Shown here in pieces: positions 22,538 through 29,987 of a DNA stretch of 38,341 nt (the first letter of the stretch is position 1; each line of letters begins with the position of its first letter). The translations under genes were made by a program, and so were the position numbers. The stretch is from AC-32 sp045806105 (GTDB taxonomy: Bacteria > Actinomycetota > Thermoleophilia > Gaiellales > Gaiellaceae): positions 1-38,341 of the forward strand of contig JBJMJY010000118.1 in the NCBI GenBank assembly GCA_045806105.1, given 5' to 3'. A model generated the notes under the pieces. That model did no database searches. It saw only the letters and a list, made by a program, of their open reading frames with translations, and had not been told where the DNA came from.

Positions 22538-23586
22538 TAGCTTCGGGGCGGCGCCGTCGAGGCGCGGACGACGAGCTCCGTCGGCAGGATCGTGTGCTGG
22601 GACCGCCCGCGCCCGCTGGCTCCGCGCTCCACCTGCTCCATCAGGTACCGCGCAGCGAGCCGCCCCTTCTCCTCCTGGGGCTGCGAGACCGTCGTCAGCG
22701 CGGGGCTCGCCTGCTGCGCCACGGCGCTGTCGTCGAAGCCGACGACCGACAACTCGTCCGGGACCGCGACTTCCGCCTCGGCCGCCGCTTGCAGGGCCCC
22801 CATCGCGAGGCTGTCGCTCATCGCGACGATCGCGGTCGGCGGCTCGTCCAGGCGCAGCAGCTCGGTGGTCGCCTCGCGCGCCGGCTCCGGCGCGTTCGGC
22901 CGGCAGGTGCGGACGAGGCTCGGGTCCCAGGCGGCGCCGAGCCCATCCTCGTACCCGAGCAGCCGCTCGACGGTCAGGTCCAGCTGCAGCGAGGCTCCCG
23001 GGTCCAGGGTCGTCACGAACGAGAGCACGCCCACCCGCTCGTGGCCGAGCTCGCGGAGATACTCGGCCGCGCTCCGCGCGGCGGCCCGGTCGTCGATGCC
23101 GACGAACGGCGTCTCCGCCCCGCGCGGCTGGTCGACGGTCACGACCGGCAGCCGGCGTGCGAGCGCGGCCTCGACGCGGGGGTCGTTCTGCGGCGCCGAG
23201 TAGATGATGAAGCCGTCGACCGCCGCCTCCCGCACCGTCCGGGCCGCCTCGTCGCGCCGCCGCGAGTCGGGGATCAGGAGCAGGCCGGTGGGTTCCTCCT
23301 CGATGCCGCGGGCGACCCCGCGCAGAAACGCGGGCGCGGCCGGGTCGGTGAACTGATAGCCGAGCCGCTCGGCGAAGATCACGCCAACGGCGCCCGCTCG
23401 GCCGGTGCGGAGCCGCCGCGCCGCCGGGTCCGGCCCCGGATACCCGAGCTCCTCGGCCGCCGACAGCACGCGCCCTCGCACCTCGTCCGACACGAGCTCC
23501 GGGCGGCCGAACGCCTGCGACGCGCTGCCGACGGAGACGCCGGCCCGCTCCGCGACGTCTCGTAGGCGCACGCGCCGATCGCCCAT
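22537..23586 (-). CDS. LacI-family transcriptional regulator
   Basis: A 349-aa repressor or activator of the LacI/GalR family. The N-terminal helix-turn-helix reads VRLRDVAERAGVSVGSASQA, which departs from the common VSxxTVSR at the recognition helix (SVGSASQAF), and the hinge helix RGRVLSAAEELGY follows. Residues about 65-340 form the periplasmic-binding-protein-like effector domain with AVGVIFAERLGYQF, VDGFIIYSAPQNDPR and VPDELSVVGFDDSAVAQQA. A sugar or other small ligand is expected but cannot be named. Two 12-bp operators with the consensus TGAAnCGnTTCA lie 22 and 48 bp upstream of its ATG, suggesting autoregulation and control of the divergent small gene and amidohydrolase. Confidence 0.95.
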   Translation of the reverse strand: MGDRRVRLRDVAERAGVSVGSASQAFGRPELVSDEVRGRVLSAAEELGYPGPDPAARRLRTGRAGAVGVIFAERLGYQFTDPAAPAFLRGVARGIEEEPTGLLLIPDSRRRDEAARTVREAAVDGFIIYSAPQNDPRVEAALARRLPVVTVDQPRGAETPFVGIDDRAAARSAAEYLRELGHERVGVLSFVTTLDPGASLQLDLTVERLLGYEDGLGAAWDPSLVRTCRPNAPEPAREATTELLRLDEPPTAIVAMSDSLAMGALQAAAEAEVAVPDELSVVGFDDSAVAQQASPALTTVSQPQEEKGRLAARYLMEQVERGASGRGRSQHTILPTELVVRASTAPPRS

Positions 23587-23607
23587 TGGCGGGAATACTA
23601 CGGACGA

Positions 23608-23619
23608 TGAACCGTTTCA
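23608..23619. promoter_or_regulatory. LacI-type operator, site 1 (TGAACCGTTTCA)
   Basis: A near-perfect 12-bp palindrome with a central CpG, as typical for LacI-family operators (one mismatched pair). Its centre is 26 bp from site 2. It sits between the LacI-type gene and the divergent small gene. Confidence 0.75.
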
Positions 23620-23633
23620 GCTACTGTGACTGC

Positions 23634-23645
23634 TGAATCGATTCA
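23634..23645. promoter_or_regulatory. LacI-type operator, site 2 (TGAATCGATTCA)
   Basis: A perfect 12-bp palindrome matching TGAAnCGnTTCA, just 18 bp before the ATG of the small gene at 23664. Bound regulator here would block the plus-strand promoter or its ribosome site region. Confidence 0.8.
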
Positions 23646-23663
23646 CAAAAGGAGGAACGCGAA

Positions 23664-23846
23664 ATGTTCGACCTGTTCATAGCCTCGGAGGCCGTGCAGC
23701 GGAAGATCGCAGGCTCGCTCGAGCCGGAGCGGCCGGCGGCCCGGAAGCCCACACGCGAGCGCCCTCGGCGCACCGCCGTGCGCTCGAGCTCGGCGGCGGT
23801 GCTGCGAAGCATGGCCGAGCGGCTCGAGCCGTCCCCGAGCAGGTAG
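23664..23846 (+). CDS. 60-residue basic protein under a LacI-type operator
   Basis: The ATG is preceded by AAAAGGAGG with 8 nt spacing, one of the best ribosome sites in the window, so a translated product is likely. The protein reads MFDLFIASEAVQRKIAG, then a basic, Pro/Arg-rich middle (ERPAARKPTRERPRRTAV) and a short helix (AAVLRSMAERLEPS). There is no signal peptide or membrane helix. It lies between twin LacI-type operators and the amidohydrolase, which starts 28 nt after its stop. It could be a small regulatory or scaffold protein, or a leader; no family is recognised. Confidence 0.6.
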   Translation: MFDLFIASEAVQRKIAGSLEPERPAARKPTRERPRRTAVRSSSAAVLRSMAERLEPSPSR

Positions 23847-23874
23847 GCGGTTCCCGCCGTACGATCACGGCGGC

Positions 23875-25413
23875 GTGATCCTCGAGAACGGCGTCGTCCG
23901 CACGATGGAGCCAGCGCTACCGCTCGCGCGAAGCCTCGCGATCGCAGGCGATCGGATCGTCGGCGGCGTGGGCGCGCACGAGCCGGCCCTCCCCGGCCCC
24001 GAGCGCGTCGACCTGGGCGGTCGCTGCGTCGTGCCAGGGTTCAGCGACGCGCACGTCCACTTCGCTACCTGGGCGCTTGCGCAGGGCGAGGTGCGGCTCG
24101 AGGGCACGGCGTCGCTCGAGGAGGCGGTGGCGCGCGTCCGCGATGCCCTGCGGGGCTCGGGCGGCGGCTGGCTGCGCGGGCGCGGCTGGCGCAGCGGCGA
24201 CTGGTCGCCGCCGGTCGAGCCGACGCGGCACGAGCTCGACGCGATCGCGCCCGAACGTCCCGTGGCGCTGATGGCCCGCGACTCGCACTCGGTCTGGCTC
24301 AACTCGGCCGCGCTCGCGCAGGCGAACGGCGACCTACAGGTCCCGGGCGGGGTGGTCGAGCTCGACGAGCGGGGCGAGCCGACGGGGGTGCTGCGGGAGG
24401 AGTCGTGCTGGCACTTCCGCGACCGTTACATCGAGACGACCGACGACGAGTACGTGGAGGCGATGCGCGCGGGGATGAAGCTCGCCGCCTCGCGCGGGGT
24501 GACCGCGGTCCACGACAAGGACGGCTGGCTCGGCGCGCTGCGCTTCTGGCAGCGGCTCGACTCCGAGGGCGCGCTCCTCCTGCGCGTGTGGCAGTCACTG
24601 CCCGCCGAGAAGGCGCAGGAGCTCGCCGATGTCGACGTCCGCAGCGGCCTCGGCTCACCGCTGCTGCGCCTCGGCTACCTGAAGGCCTTCGTGGACGGCA
24701 CGCTCGGCTCGCAGACCGCGCGGATGCTCGACGGCTCCGGTGTCGAGATCACCAGCCGCGAGGGTCTCGAGGAGTACATCCGCAACGGCGCGCGAGCGGG
24801 TTTCCCGATCGCCGTCCACGCAATCGGCGACCAGGCCAACCGCGACGCGCTCGACGCGTTCGAGGCCACGCGAGCGGAGTGGCAGCCGCTCGGGCTGCGG
24901 CAGCGGATCGAGCACGCGCAGCTGCTCGCGGCCGAGGACGCCGGCCGCTTCGCGCAGCTCGGCGTCGCCGCGTCGGTGCAGTTCAGCCATGCACCTTCGG
25001 ACCGGGACCTCGCCGACCGCTTCTGGGGCGAGCTCGACAGCGAGCCGTACGCGTTCCGCTCGCTGCTCGAGTCGGGCGCCGTGCTCGCGAACGGCTCCGA
25101 TGCGCCGATCGAGGAGCTCGACCCGCTGCTCGGCATCCGCGCCGGCGTCCTGCGCACGCTCGACGAGCGGGACGCGTGGCGCCCGGAGCAGGCGCTGACC
25201 GTGGAGCAGGCGCTCCACGCGACCACCGTGGCACCCGCGTGGCTGGCGCGTGACGAGCGGCGCCGGGGGACGCTCGTGCCGGGCCGGCTCGCCGACCTGG
25301 TCGTCCTCGACCGCGACCCGGTCGCGTGCGAGCCGGAGGAGCTCGCGCAGGTGAAGGTCGTCGCGACGATGCTCGGCGGCAGCTGGACGCACAACCCGCC
25401 GCCCTGGTCGTAG
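23875..25413 (+). CDS. YtcJ-like amidohydrolase
   Basis: A 512-aa metal-dependent hydrolase of the YtcJ-like branch of the amidohydrolase superfamily, cytosolic with no signal peptide. The metal site is seen as GFSDAHVHFATWAL (His-x-His near residue 60), the segment GYLKAFVDGTLGSQTARM, AVHAIGDQANRDAL, RIEHAQLLAAEDA and the Asp in ANGSDAPIEELDPL. The C-terminal composite beta-sandwich has LVPGRLADLVVLDRDPV. Members hydrolyse amides or cyclic imides; the substrate is not predictable. The GTG start has no clear ribosome site, so coupling to the small gene 28 nt upstream is possible. The LacI-type operators make it the likely target of that regulator. Confidence 0.93.
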   Translation: MILENGVVRTMEPALPLARSLAIAGDRIVGGVGAHEPALPGPERVDLGGRCVVPGFSDAHVHFATWALAQGEVRLEGTASLEEAVARVRDALRGSGGGWLRGRGWRSGDWSPPVEPTRHELDAIAPERPVALMARDSHSVWLNSAALAQANGDLQVPGGVVELDERGEPTGVLREESCWHFRDRYIETTDDEYVEAMRAGMKLAASRGVTAVHDKDGWLGALRFWQRLDSEGALLLRVWQSLPAEKAQELADVDVRSGLGSPLLRLGYLKAFVDGTLGSQTARMLDGSGVEITSREGLEEYIRNGARAGFPIAVHAIGDQANRDALDAFEATRAEWQPLGLRQRIEHAQLLAAEDAGRFAQLGVAASVQFSHAPSDRDLADRFWGELDSEPYAFRSLLESGAVLANGSDAPIEELDPLLGIRAGVLRTLDERDAWRPEQALTVEQALHATTVAPAWLARDERRRGTLVPGRLADLVVLDRDPVACEPEELAQVKVVATMLGGSWTHNPPPWS

Positions 25414-25414
25414 C

Positions 25415-25507
25415 CAGCGGGCCGGAGGTTGAGATTCCGTAAAGGCGGCTAACCGCCGCCGCGCGCTGTCGTCAGAAACGACGACAAGGCAAAAACGGCG
25501 CCCGCTG
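25415..25507 (+). ncRNA. Candidate cloverleaf-like structured RNA in the 3' region after the amidohydrolase
   Basis: A perfect 8-bp outer stem, CAGCGGGC (25415-25422) with GCCCGCTG (25500-25507), encloses three hairpins: CGGAG/TTCCG around about 25430, GGCGG-CTAA-CCGCC (25444-25457) and TGTCGTC-AGAAAC-GACGACA (25467-25486). It begins 1 nt after the amidohydrolase stop. No tRNA T-loop or known riboswitch core was recognised, and either strand could be the functional one. The pairing is seen; that it is a functional RNA is inferred. Confidence 0.35.
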
Positions 25508-25541
25508 CCCTCCCCTCTCCCTTGGGGCACGCGGTCGCTCC

Positions 25542-25575
25542 GGGGCCGGCTCTGCGCCGGCCCCTCGTCTTTAGG
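25542..25575 (+). terminator. Strong hairpin terminator between convergent genes
   Basis: GGGGCCGGC (25542-25550) and GCCGGCCCC (25556-25564) form a perfect 9-bp stem with the loop TCTGC, followed by TCGTCTTT on the plus strand. It would end the operator-amidohydrolase transcript and also lies at the 3' edge of the convergent ATP-grasp gene. Confidence 0.75.
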
Positions 25576-26446
25576 CGCTCGCCGTTGCCGCAGAGGTGGG
25601 CTCGACCGACGGCCGCGGGCAGCCCGACAGCGCTGCGACCGCGTCCGAGAAGATGTCGCGTCCCTGCGCCGCGTATGCGGGCCTGAAGTCGACGGCGCCG
25701 TTCAGCTCCAGCACCGAGAAGCCGCCCGGGCCGGTCGGGAGGAGGTCGATGCCGACCAGATCGAGCCCCGACGCCTCGGCGGCGGCCGTCGCCAGAGCGA
25801 TGGCCACCGGCGGAGGCGAAGCGTTCGAGACGGTGGCGCCGAGCGCGACGTTGGTGCGCCACTCGCCGGGCACGGCCGTGCGGCGCCCGGCTCCGATCAC
25901 CGCGCCGCGGGCGACGATCAGGCGCAGGTCGTGGCCGAGCGGCGGGATCAGCTCCTGCGCGAGTGCACCCGTTGCCCGAAACCAGCTGCGGAAGGACAGC
26001 CGCTCGAGCGTCCGCTCGAACTCGTGGCGGTCGCTGCACAGCGTCACCTCGCGGCCCCAGCTGCCGAAGCGCGGCTTGACGACGGCCGGGAAGTCCAGGT
26101 CCGGCGGCCGCGCGTGGTGCTCGAACAGCGTCGTTCGCGGATGCGGCAGCCCGGCGCGGCGGAGCGTGCGCGCGGTGAGGAGCTTGTCGTGCGCGCGCAG
26201 GAGCGCCGCCGGCGCGTTGAGGACCCTGACACCCTGGTCGGAGAGGCGCTCGACCTCGTGCAGCCCGTCCTCGATGCCGCCGAGATCGTCGCGCACGTCG
26301 AGCCGCACCAGCGCGAGGTCGCCCTCGCCGAGCCTCAGCAGCGCGTCCCGCGGCGAGAGCACCTCGATCGGCGTGCCGTTCCACATCCGGGCCGCGAGCG
26401 CCAGGCTCGTGGGGCTCGGCCGGTGGGCTATGAGCGCGACGCGCAT
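25571..26446 (-). CDS. RimK/LysX-type ATP-grasp ligase
   Basis: A 291-aa cytosolic ATP-grasp enzyme. An N-terminal pre-ATP-grasp region (MRVALIAHRPSPTSLALAAR) is followed by VRVLNAPAALLRAHDKLLT, the nucleotide-binding strand FPAVVKPRFGSWGREVTL, GALAQELIPPLGHDLRLIV and the C-terminal metal-site region GLDLVGIDLLPTGPGGFSVL with ELNGAVDF. RimK-like enzymes join an amino acid to a carboxylate using ATP (glutamate to ribosomal protein, aminoadipate carrier proteins, and others). No carrier-protein gene is adjacent, so the substrate is open. Its stop overlaps the terminator region shared with the convergent amidohydrolase. The small gap upstream to pstS (82 nt) holds a weak CTGGT/ACCAG hairpin and nothing else I can name. 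Confidence 0.9.
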   Translation of the reverse strand: MRVALIAHRPSPTSLALAARMWNGTPIEVLSPRDALLRLGEGDLALVRLDVRDDLGGIEDGLHEVERLSDQGVRVLNAPAALLRAHDKLLTARTLRRAGLPHPRTTLFEHHARPPDLDFPAVVKPRFGSWGREVTLCSDRHEFERTLERLSFRSWFRATGALAQELIPPLGHDLRLIVARGAVIGAGRRTAVPGEWRTNVALGATVSNASPPPVAIALATAAAEASGLDLVGIDLLPTGPGGFSVLELNGAVDFRPAYAAQGRDIFSDAVAALSGCPRPSVEPTSAATASA

Positions 26447-26528
26447 CTCCAGCCGGAACTGTGGCCGCGCCGGGCGCGTTCGTGGGCTTCGTTCTGGTTA
26501 CGGACCAGTTGCGAAGTCGCGACGGCCG

Positions 26529-27566
26529 TTAGTGGATCTTGGCGATCGTCTTGCGGTCGACCTCGACCACCTTCGCGGGCAGCGGCGCGAACTGGATCTT
26601 CTTGCCGAATTCCTGTCCGTCGCCGATCGCATAGGTGAGGAAGTCCTGGAGCGTCTTCGCCTTCGGCGAGCTCTCCGGGACGAGCGCGTAGGTGAAGGTG
26701 GAGATCGGGTACGCGTCGGGCGCGGAGGCGGGCGGGTTCGTCAGCGAGATCGCGTTGTCGGGCGGGATCGACTTCACCGAGCTCGCAGCGGATGTGATCG
26801 ACGCCGGCCCCGGCACGGGGAACTTCCCCGCCTCGTTGCGGATCAGCGCGTAGTCCAGCTTGTTACCGAAGACATACGAGATCGCGAGGTAGCCGAGAGC
26901 CCCGTCCGTTCGTTGCACGACGGCTGCGACGCCGTCGTTGCCCTTCCCGCCCGCGCCCGCCGGGAAGCTGATCTGCGTGGAGACGCCCTTCTGGGCCTTC
27001 CACGCCGGACTGGCCTTCGCGAGGAAGTCGCTGAAGGCGTACGTGTCGCCGCTCGAGTCGCTGCGGAAGACCGGCGTGATCTTGGTCGCGGGAAGCTCGG
27101 CGCCGGGGTTCAGCGACGCGATCTGCGGATCGTTCCAGCGCGTGATCTTGCCGAGGTAGATGTCGGCGAGCACCGGCCCGCTCAGCTTCAGCTGGGCGGG
27201 CGCGCCGCTGACGTGGTACGAGACCAGGGTGGCCGCGAGCGCCCACGGGACCTGCAGGCAGTCCTTGCACGCGGCGGACTGGTCGGGTGAGAACGGCGCG
27301 TCACTGGCACCGAAGTCGACGGTGTGGGCCGTGATCTGGGCGATCCCGCCGCCGGAGCCGATCGCGCCGTAGGTGATCGTCACGCCGGTCTTCTTCGCGT
27401 AGTCGTTCGACCATTGCGAGAGGAGGGGGGCGACGAGCGTGCTCCCGGCGCCGACGAGCACCTTGCTCTCGCCGCCGCCCGTCGAGCCGCCCTTGCCGTC
27501 GGAGCCGCCGCAGCCGGCCACGACCGCCGCGAGCACGGCGACGAGGAGCAGTGCGCGGACGTTCAT
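26529..27566 (-). CDS. pstS: Phosphate ABC transporter substrate-binding lipoprotein PstS
   Basis: A 345-aa lipoprotein that captures phosphate outside the membrane for PstCAB. The leader MNVRALLLVAVLAAVVAGC ends in a lipobox with Cys19, then a Gly/Ser linker. The PstS fold is shown by LVGAGSTLVAPLLSQW, TITYGAIGSGGGIAQI, VDFGASDAPFS, KITRWNDPQIASLNPG and VFRSDSSGDTYAFSDFL. A C-K-D-C pair precedes LQVPWAL. The start is ATG 27566, overlapping the phoU stop by 4 nt; the longer upstream frame is antisense noise. It is unusual that this pstS ends the operon, after phoU, while a second pstS lies divergent at the other end. Confidence 0.96.
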   Translation of the reverse strand: MNVRALLLVAVLAAVVAGCGGSDGKGGSTGGGESKVLVGAGSTLVAPLLSQWSNDYAKKTGVTITYGAIGSGGGIAQITAHTVDFGASDAPFSPDQSAACKDCLQVPWALAATLVSYHVSGAPAQLKLSGPVLADIYLGKITRWNDPQIASLNPGAELPATKITPVFRSDSSGDTYAFSDFLAKASPAWKAQKGVSTQISFPAGAGGKGNDGVAAVVQRTDGALGYLAISYVFGNKLDYALIRNEAGKFPVPGPASITSAASSVKSIPPDNAISLTNPPASAPDAYPISTFTYALVPESSPKAKTLQDFLTYAIGDGQEFGKKIQFAPLPAKVVEVDRKTIAKIH

Positions 27567-28243
27567 CGCTCTTCCGGGTGCGAGGCGTCCGTGAACTCGC
27601 GGAACTCCGCCGTGAGCAGGAACGACACCTGCTCGCCGATGTCCACGGCGTGATCGCCGATGCGCTCGAGCGTCCGCGACACGATCACCATCCGCAGCAC
27701 CCATTCGCGCAATCCGGGCTCGCCGACGACCTCCACGACGCGCTCGACGAACCGCCGGTTCGAGCGGTCGATCAGCTCGTCCAGGTCGACGAGCGACTCG
27801 GCCGCGGCGAGGTCGCGGCTCGCGAAGGCGTCGAGGCTGACACGGATCATCTCCTCCGCGCGGTCGCCCATCTCCTGGAGCGTCTGCATCAGCATCGGGT
27901 CGCCCTCGACGTCGGCGACGAGCTTCGTCAGCTTCGCGATCGTCACCGAGTAGTCGGCCATGCGCTCGAGGTGGAGGTTCATGTGCAGCAATGCGAGCAC
28001 GAGCCGCAGGTCGGTCGCCACCGGCGTCTGGCGGGCGAGCAGCGACTGGATTGCCTCCTCGATGCCGACGTAGCAGCGGTCGACGTCGTCATCGAACGCG
28101 ATCACGTCGTCGGCGAGTTCGACGTCGCGCTGCCCGAGCGCGTTCAGCGCCCCGCGCAGGACGCGGAGGACGAGCGCCCCCTCCTCCTGCAGCGACGCCT
28201 CGAGCTGGTCGAGCTCCTCCTGGAAGGTGACGCGCACGTTCAT
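27563..28243 (-). CDS. phoU: Phosphate-uptake regulator PhoU
   Basis: A 226-aa cytosolic protein with two tandem three-helix PhoU domains. Domain 1 has EELDQLEASLQEEGALVLRV, ADDVIAFDDDVDRCYVGIEE and the metal-binding-type LHMNLHLERMADYSVTIAKL; domain 2 repeats this with VDLDELIDRSNRRFVERVVE and VSRTLERIGDHAVDIGEQVS. The Glu-Arg-x-x-Asp/His pairs are the iron/zinc cluster ligands of the family. PhoU restrains Pst transport and the cognate sensor kinase when phosphate is plentiful. It overlaps pstB upstream and pstS downstream by 4 nt each (ATGA). Confidence 0.96.
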   Translation of the reverse strand: MNVRVTFQEELDQLEASLQEEGALVLRVLRGALNALGQRDVELADDVIAFDDDVDRCYVGIEEAIQSLLARQTPVATDLRLVLALLHMNLHLERMADYSVTIAKLTKLVADVEGDPMLMQTLQEMGDRAEEMIRVSLDAFASRDLAAAESLVDLDELIDRSNRRFVERVVEVVGEPGLREWVLRMVIVSRTLERIGDHAVDIGEQVSFLLTAEFREFTDASHPEER

Positions 28244-29088
28244 CCGAACCGCCCGGTGACGTAGTCCTCCGTGCGCTGGTCGGCAGGGGCCGTGAAGAGC
28301 TTCTCGGTGTCGTCGTACTCCACGAGCACGCCGTAGCGCTGGCTGTCCTGGACCTCCAGGCTGAAGAACGCCGTCCGGTCGGCCACGCGCGCGGCCTGCT
28401 GCATGTTGTGCGTGACGATCACGATCGTGTAGTCACGCTTGAGGTCGCGCATCAGCTCCTCGATCTTCTGCGTCGCGATCGGGTCGAGCGCCGAGGCCGG
28501 CTCGTCCAGGAGCAGCACCTCCGGCTCGATCGCGATCGCGCGCGCGATGCAGAGCCGCTGCTGCTGGCCGCCCGAGAGCGAGAGGGCGCTCTTCTTGAGC
28601 CGGTCCTTGACGTCGTCCCACAGCGCCGCGCTCTGAAGCGCGTTCTGGACACGCTCGTCGAGGCCCTGCTTCAGCCCGAGCACGCGCGGGGCCCAGGCGA
28701 CGTTGTCGTAGATCGTCTTCGGGAACGGATTCGGCTTCTGGAAGACCATCCCGATCCGGCGGCGCACCTCGATCGGCTCGACCCCGGCGGCGTAGATGTC
28801 CTGGCCGTGGTAGAGCACGCGGCCGTCCAGGCCGAAGCCGGGGACGGTGTCGTTCATCCGGTTGAGGCAGCGGATGAAGGTGCTCTTGCCGCAACCCGAA
28901 GGCCCGATCACCGCCGTGATCACGTTCTTGTAGATCTGGCCCGAGACGTCCTTCAGGGCCAGGTTCGACCCGTAGCGGGCCTCCAGGCCCTGGATCTCGA
29001 ACACGGTTTCGCTCACCTCTGGCAGCGAGCGCTCTCGTTCGGCCACGTCGACCTGCCTCATCGGCGGCATCGTAGTGGTCTCGGTCAC
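28240..29088 (-). CDS. pstB: Phosphate ABC transporter ATPase PstB
   Basis: A 282-aa cytosolic ATPase that drives phosphate import. It has Walker A GPSGCGKST, the Q-loop VFQKPNPFPKTIYDNVAW characteristic of PstB, the signature ALSLSGGQQQRLCIARAI, Walker B VLLLDEPASALDP and the switch His in IVIVTHNMQQAARVAD. The first ~25 residues (TETTTMPPMRQVDV) are a poorly conserved tail. Two in-frame GTGs are possible: 29106 overlapping the pstA stop and 29088; I choose 29088 because GAGGAGG lies 5 nt upstream of it. Downstream it overlaps phoU by 4 nt. Confidence 0.97.
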   Translation of the reverse strand: MTETTTMPPMRQVDVAERERSLPEVSETVFEIQGLEARYGSNLALKDVSGQIYKNVITAVIGPSGCGKSTFIRCLNRMNDTVPGFGLDGRVLYHGQDIYAAGVEPIEVRRRIGMVFQKPNPFPKTIYDNVAWAPRVLGLKQGLDERVQNALQSAALWDDVKDRLKKSALSLSGGQQQRLCIARAIAIEPEVLLLDEPASALDPIATQKIEELMRDLKRDYTIVIVTHNMQQAARVADRTAFFSLEVQDSQRYGVLVEYDDTEKLFTAPADQRTEDYVTGRFG

Positions 29089-29102
29089 AGGTTCCTCCTC
29101 GG

Positions 29103-29987
29103 TCACTGGCCCAGCTTCTTCCTGCTCCGCGCCAGCGCGGCCCGTCCGAGCAGGCTCGTCGCCAGGACGAACAGCAGCAGGACGAGCGCCGCGGCCCAGG
29201 CGCGCTTGTGGTCGTTCGGATCGGCCGACTCCGACCAGATGAAGATCTGCACCGGAATGTTCGGCAGCGCATGCGCCGGGTTCCACTGCACCGTCGTCGC
29301 GTAGATGGAACAGGCGAACAGCAGCGGCGCCGTCTCGCCGGCCGCGCGTGCGATCGCGAGCACCGTCCCGGTCAGGATCCCGCCGAGCGCGCTCGGCAGC
29401 ACGACGCCGAGCACGGTTCGCCAGCGGCTGGCGCCGAGCGCGAGCGCGCCCTCGCGATGCGCGGTCGGGACGAGCCGCAGGACCTCCTGCGCCGAGCGCG
29501 CGATCAGCGGGAGCATCACGATCGAGAGCGCGATCCCTCCCGCGTAGCCGCTCTGCGTATGGCCCGCGACGAGCAGGCCGAAGATGAAGACACCGAGGAT
29601 GATCGACGGCAGGCCGTTCATCAGGTCGAGCGTGAGCTGGATTCCCGAGGCGACGCGGCGCTCGGCGAACTCCGTCACGAAGAGCGCCGTCAGCACGCCC
29701 AGCGGCAGGGCGATCAGCGTCGAGATGCCTACGAGGAGCGCGGAGCCGACGATCAGCGGCGCGATCCCGCCGCCGGGCTGGCCGAAGAGCGGCAGGTCCT
29801 CCGTCAGGAAGCCGAAGCTGAGCTCGCTGAAGCCGCGCTTGGCGACCGAGAGGACGACGATCGCCAGGATCGCGATCGCCGCGAGGGCGGCCGCGAGCGC
29901 CACGCCCTCGGCGGCCTTGTTGGCGAAGCGGCGCCGACGGGTGCGCCCGTCCCCGCGCAGGGAGAGTGCCGGCTCGACCGTTGCCAT
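29103..29987 (-). CDS. pstA: Phosphate ABC transporter permease PstA
   Basis: A 294-aa integral membrane permease with six predicted helices: a first helix GVALAAALAAIAILAIVVLS after a basic tail (RTRRRRFANK), a conserved LPLGVLTALFVTEFA, SIILGVFIFGLLVAG, and the EAA loop AHREGALALGASRWRTVLGV that contacts PstB. It ends ATSLLGRAALARSRKKLGQ. The ATG at 29987 overlaps the pstC stop by 1 nt (TGATG). The frame stays open far upstream in antisense-like sequence, but the first helix and coupling fix the start. Confidence 0.96.
   Translation of the reverse strand: MATVEPALSLRGDGRTRRRRFANKAAEGVALAAALAAIAILAIVVLSVAKRGFSELSFGFLTEDLPLFGQPGGGIAPLIVGSALLVGISTLIALPLGVLTALFVTEFAERRVASGIQLTLDLMNGLPSIILGVFIFGLLVAGHTQSGYAGGIALSIVMLPLIARSAQEVLRLVPTAHREGALALGASRWRTVLGVVLPSALGGILTGTVLAIARAAGETAPLLFACSIYATTVQWNPAHALPNIPVQIFIWSESADPNDHKRAWAAALVLLLFVLATSLLGRAALARSRKKLGQ

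Noticed and set aside
25596..27290. Long plus-strand open frame of about 560 codons
   Set aside because: Antisense to the ATP-grasp and pstS genes, Ser/Arg-rich, no recognisable motif.
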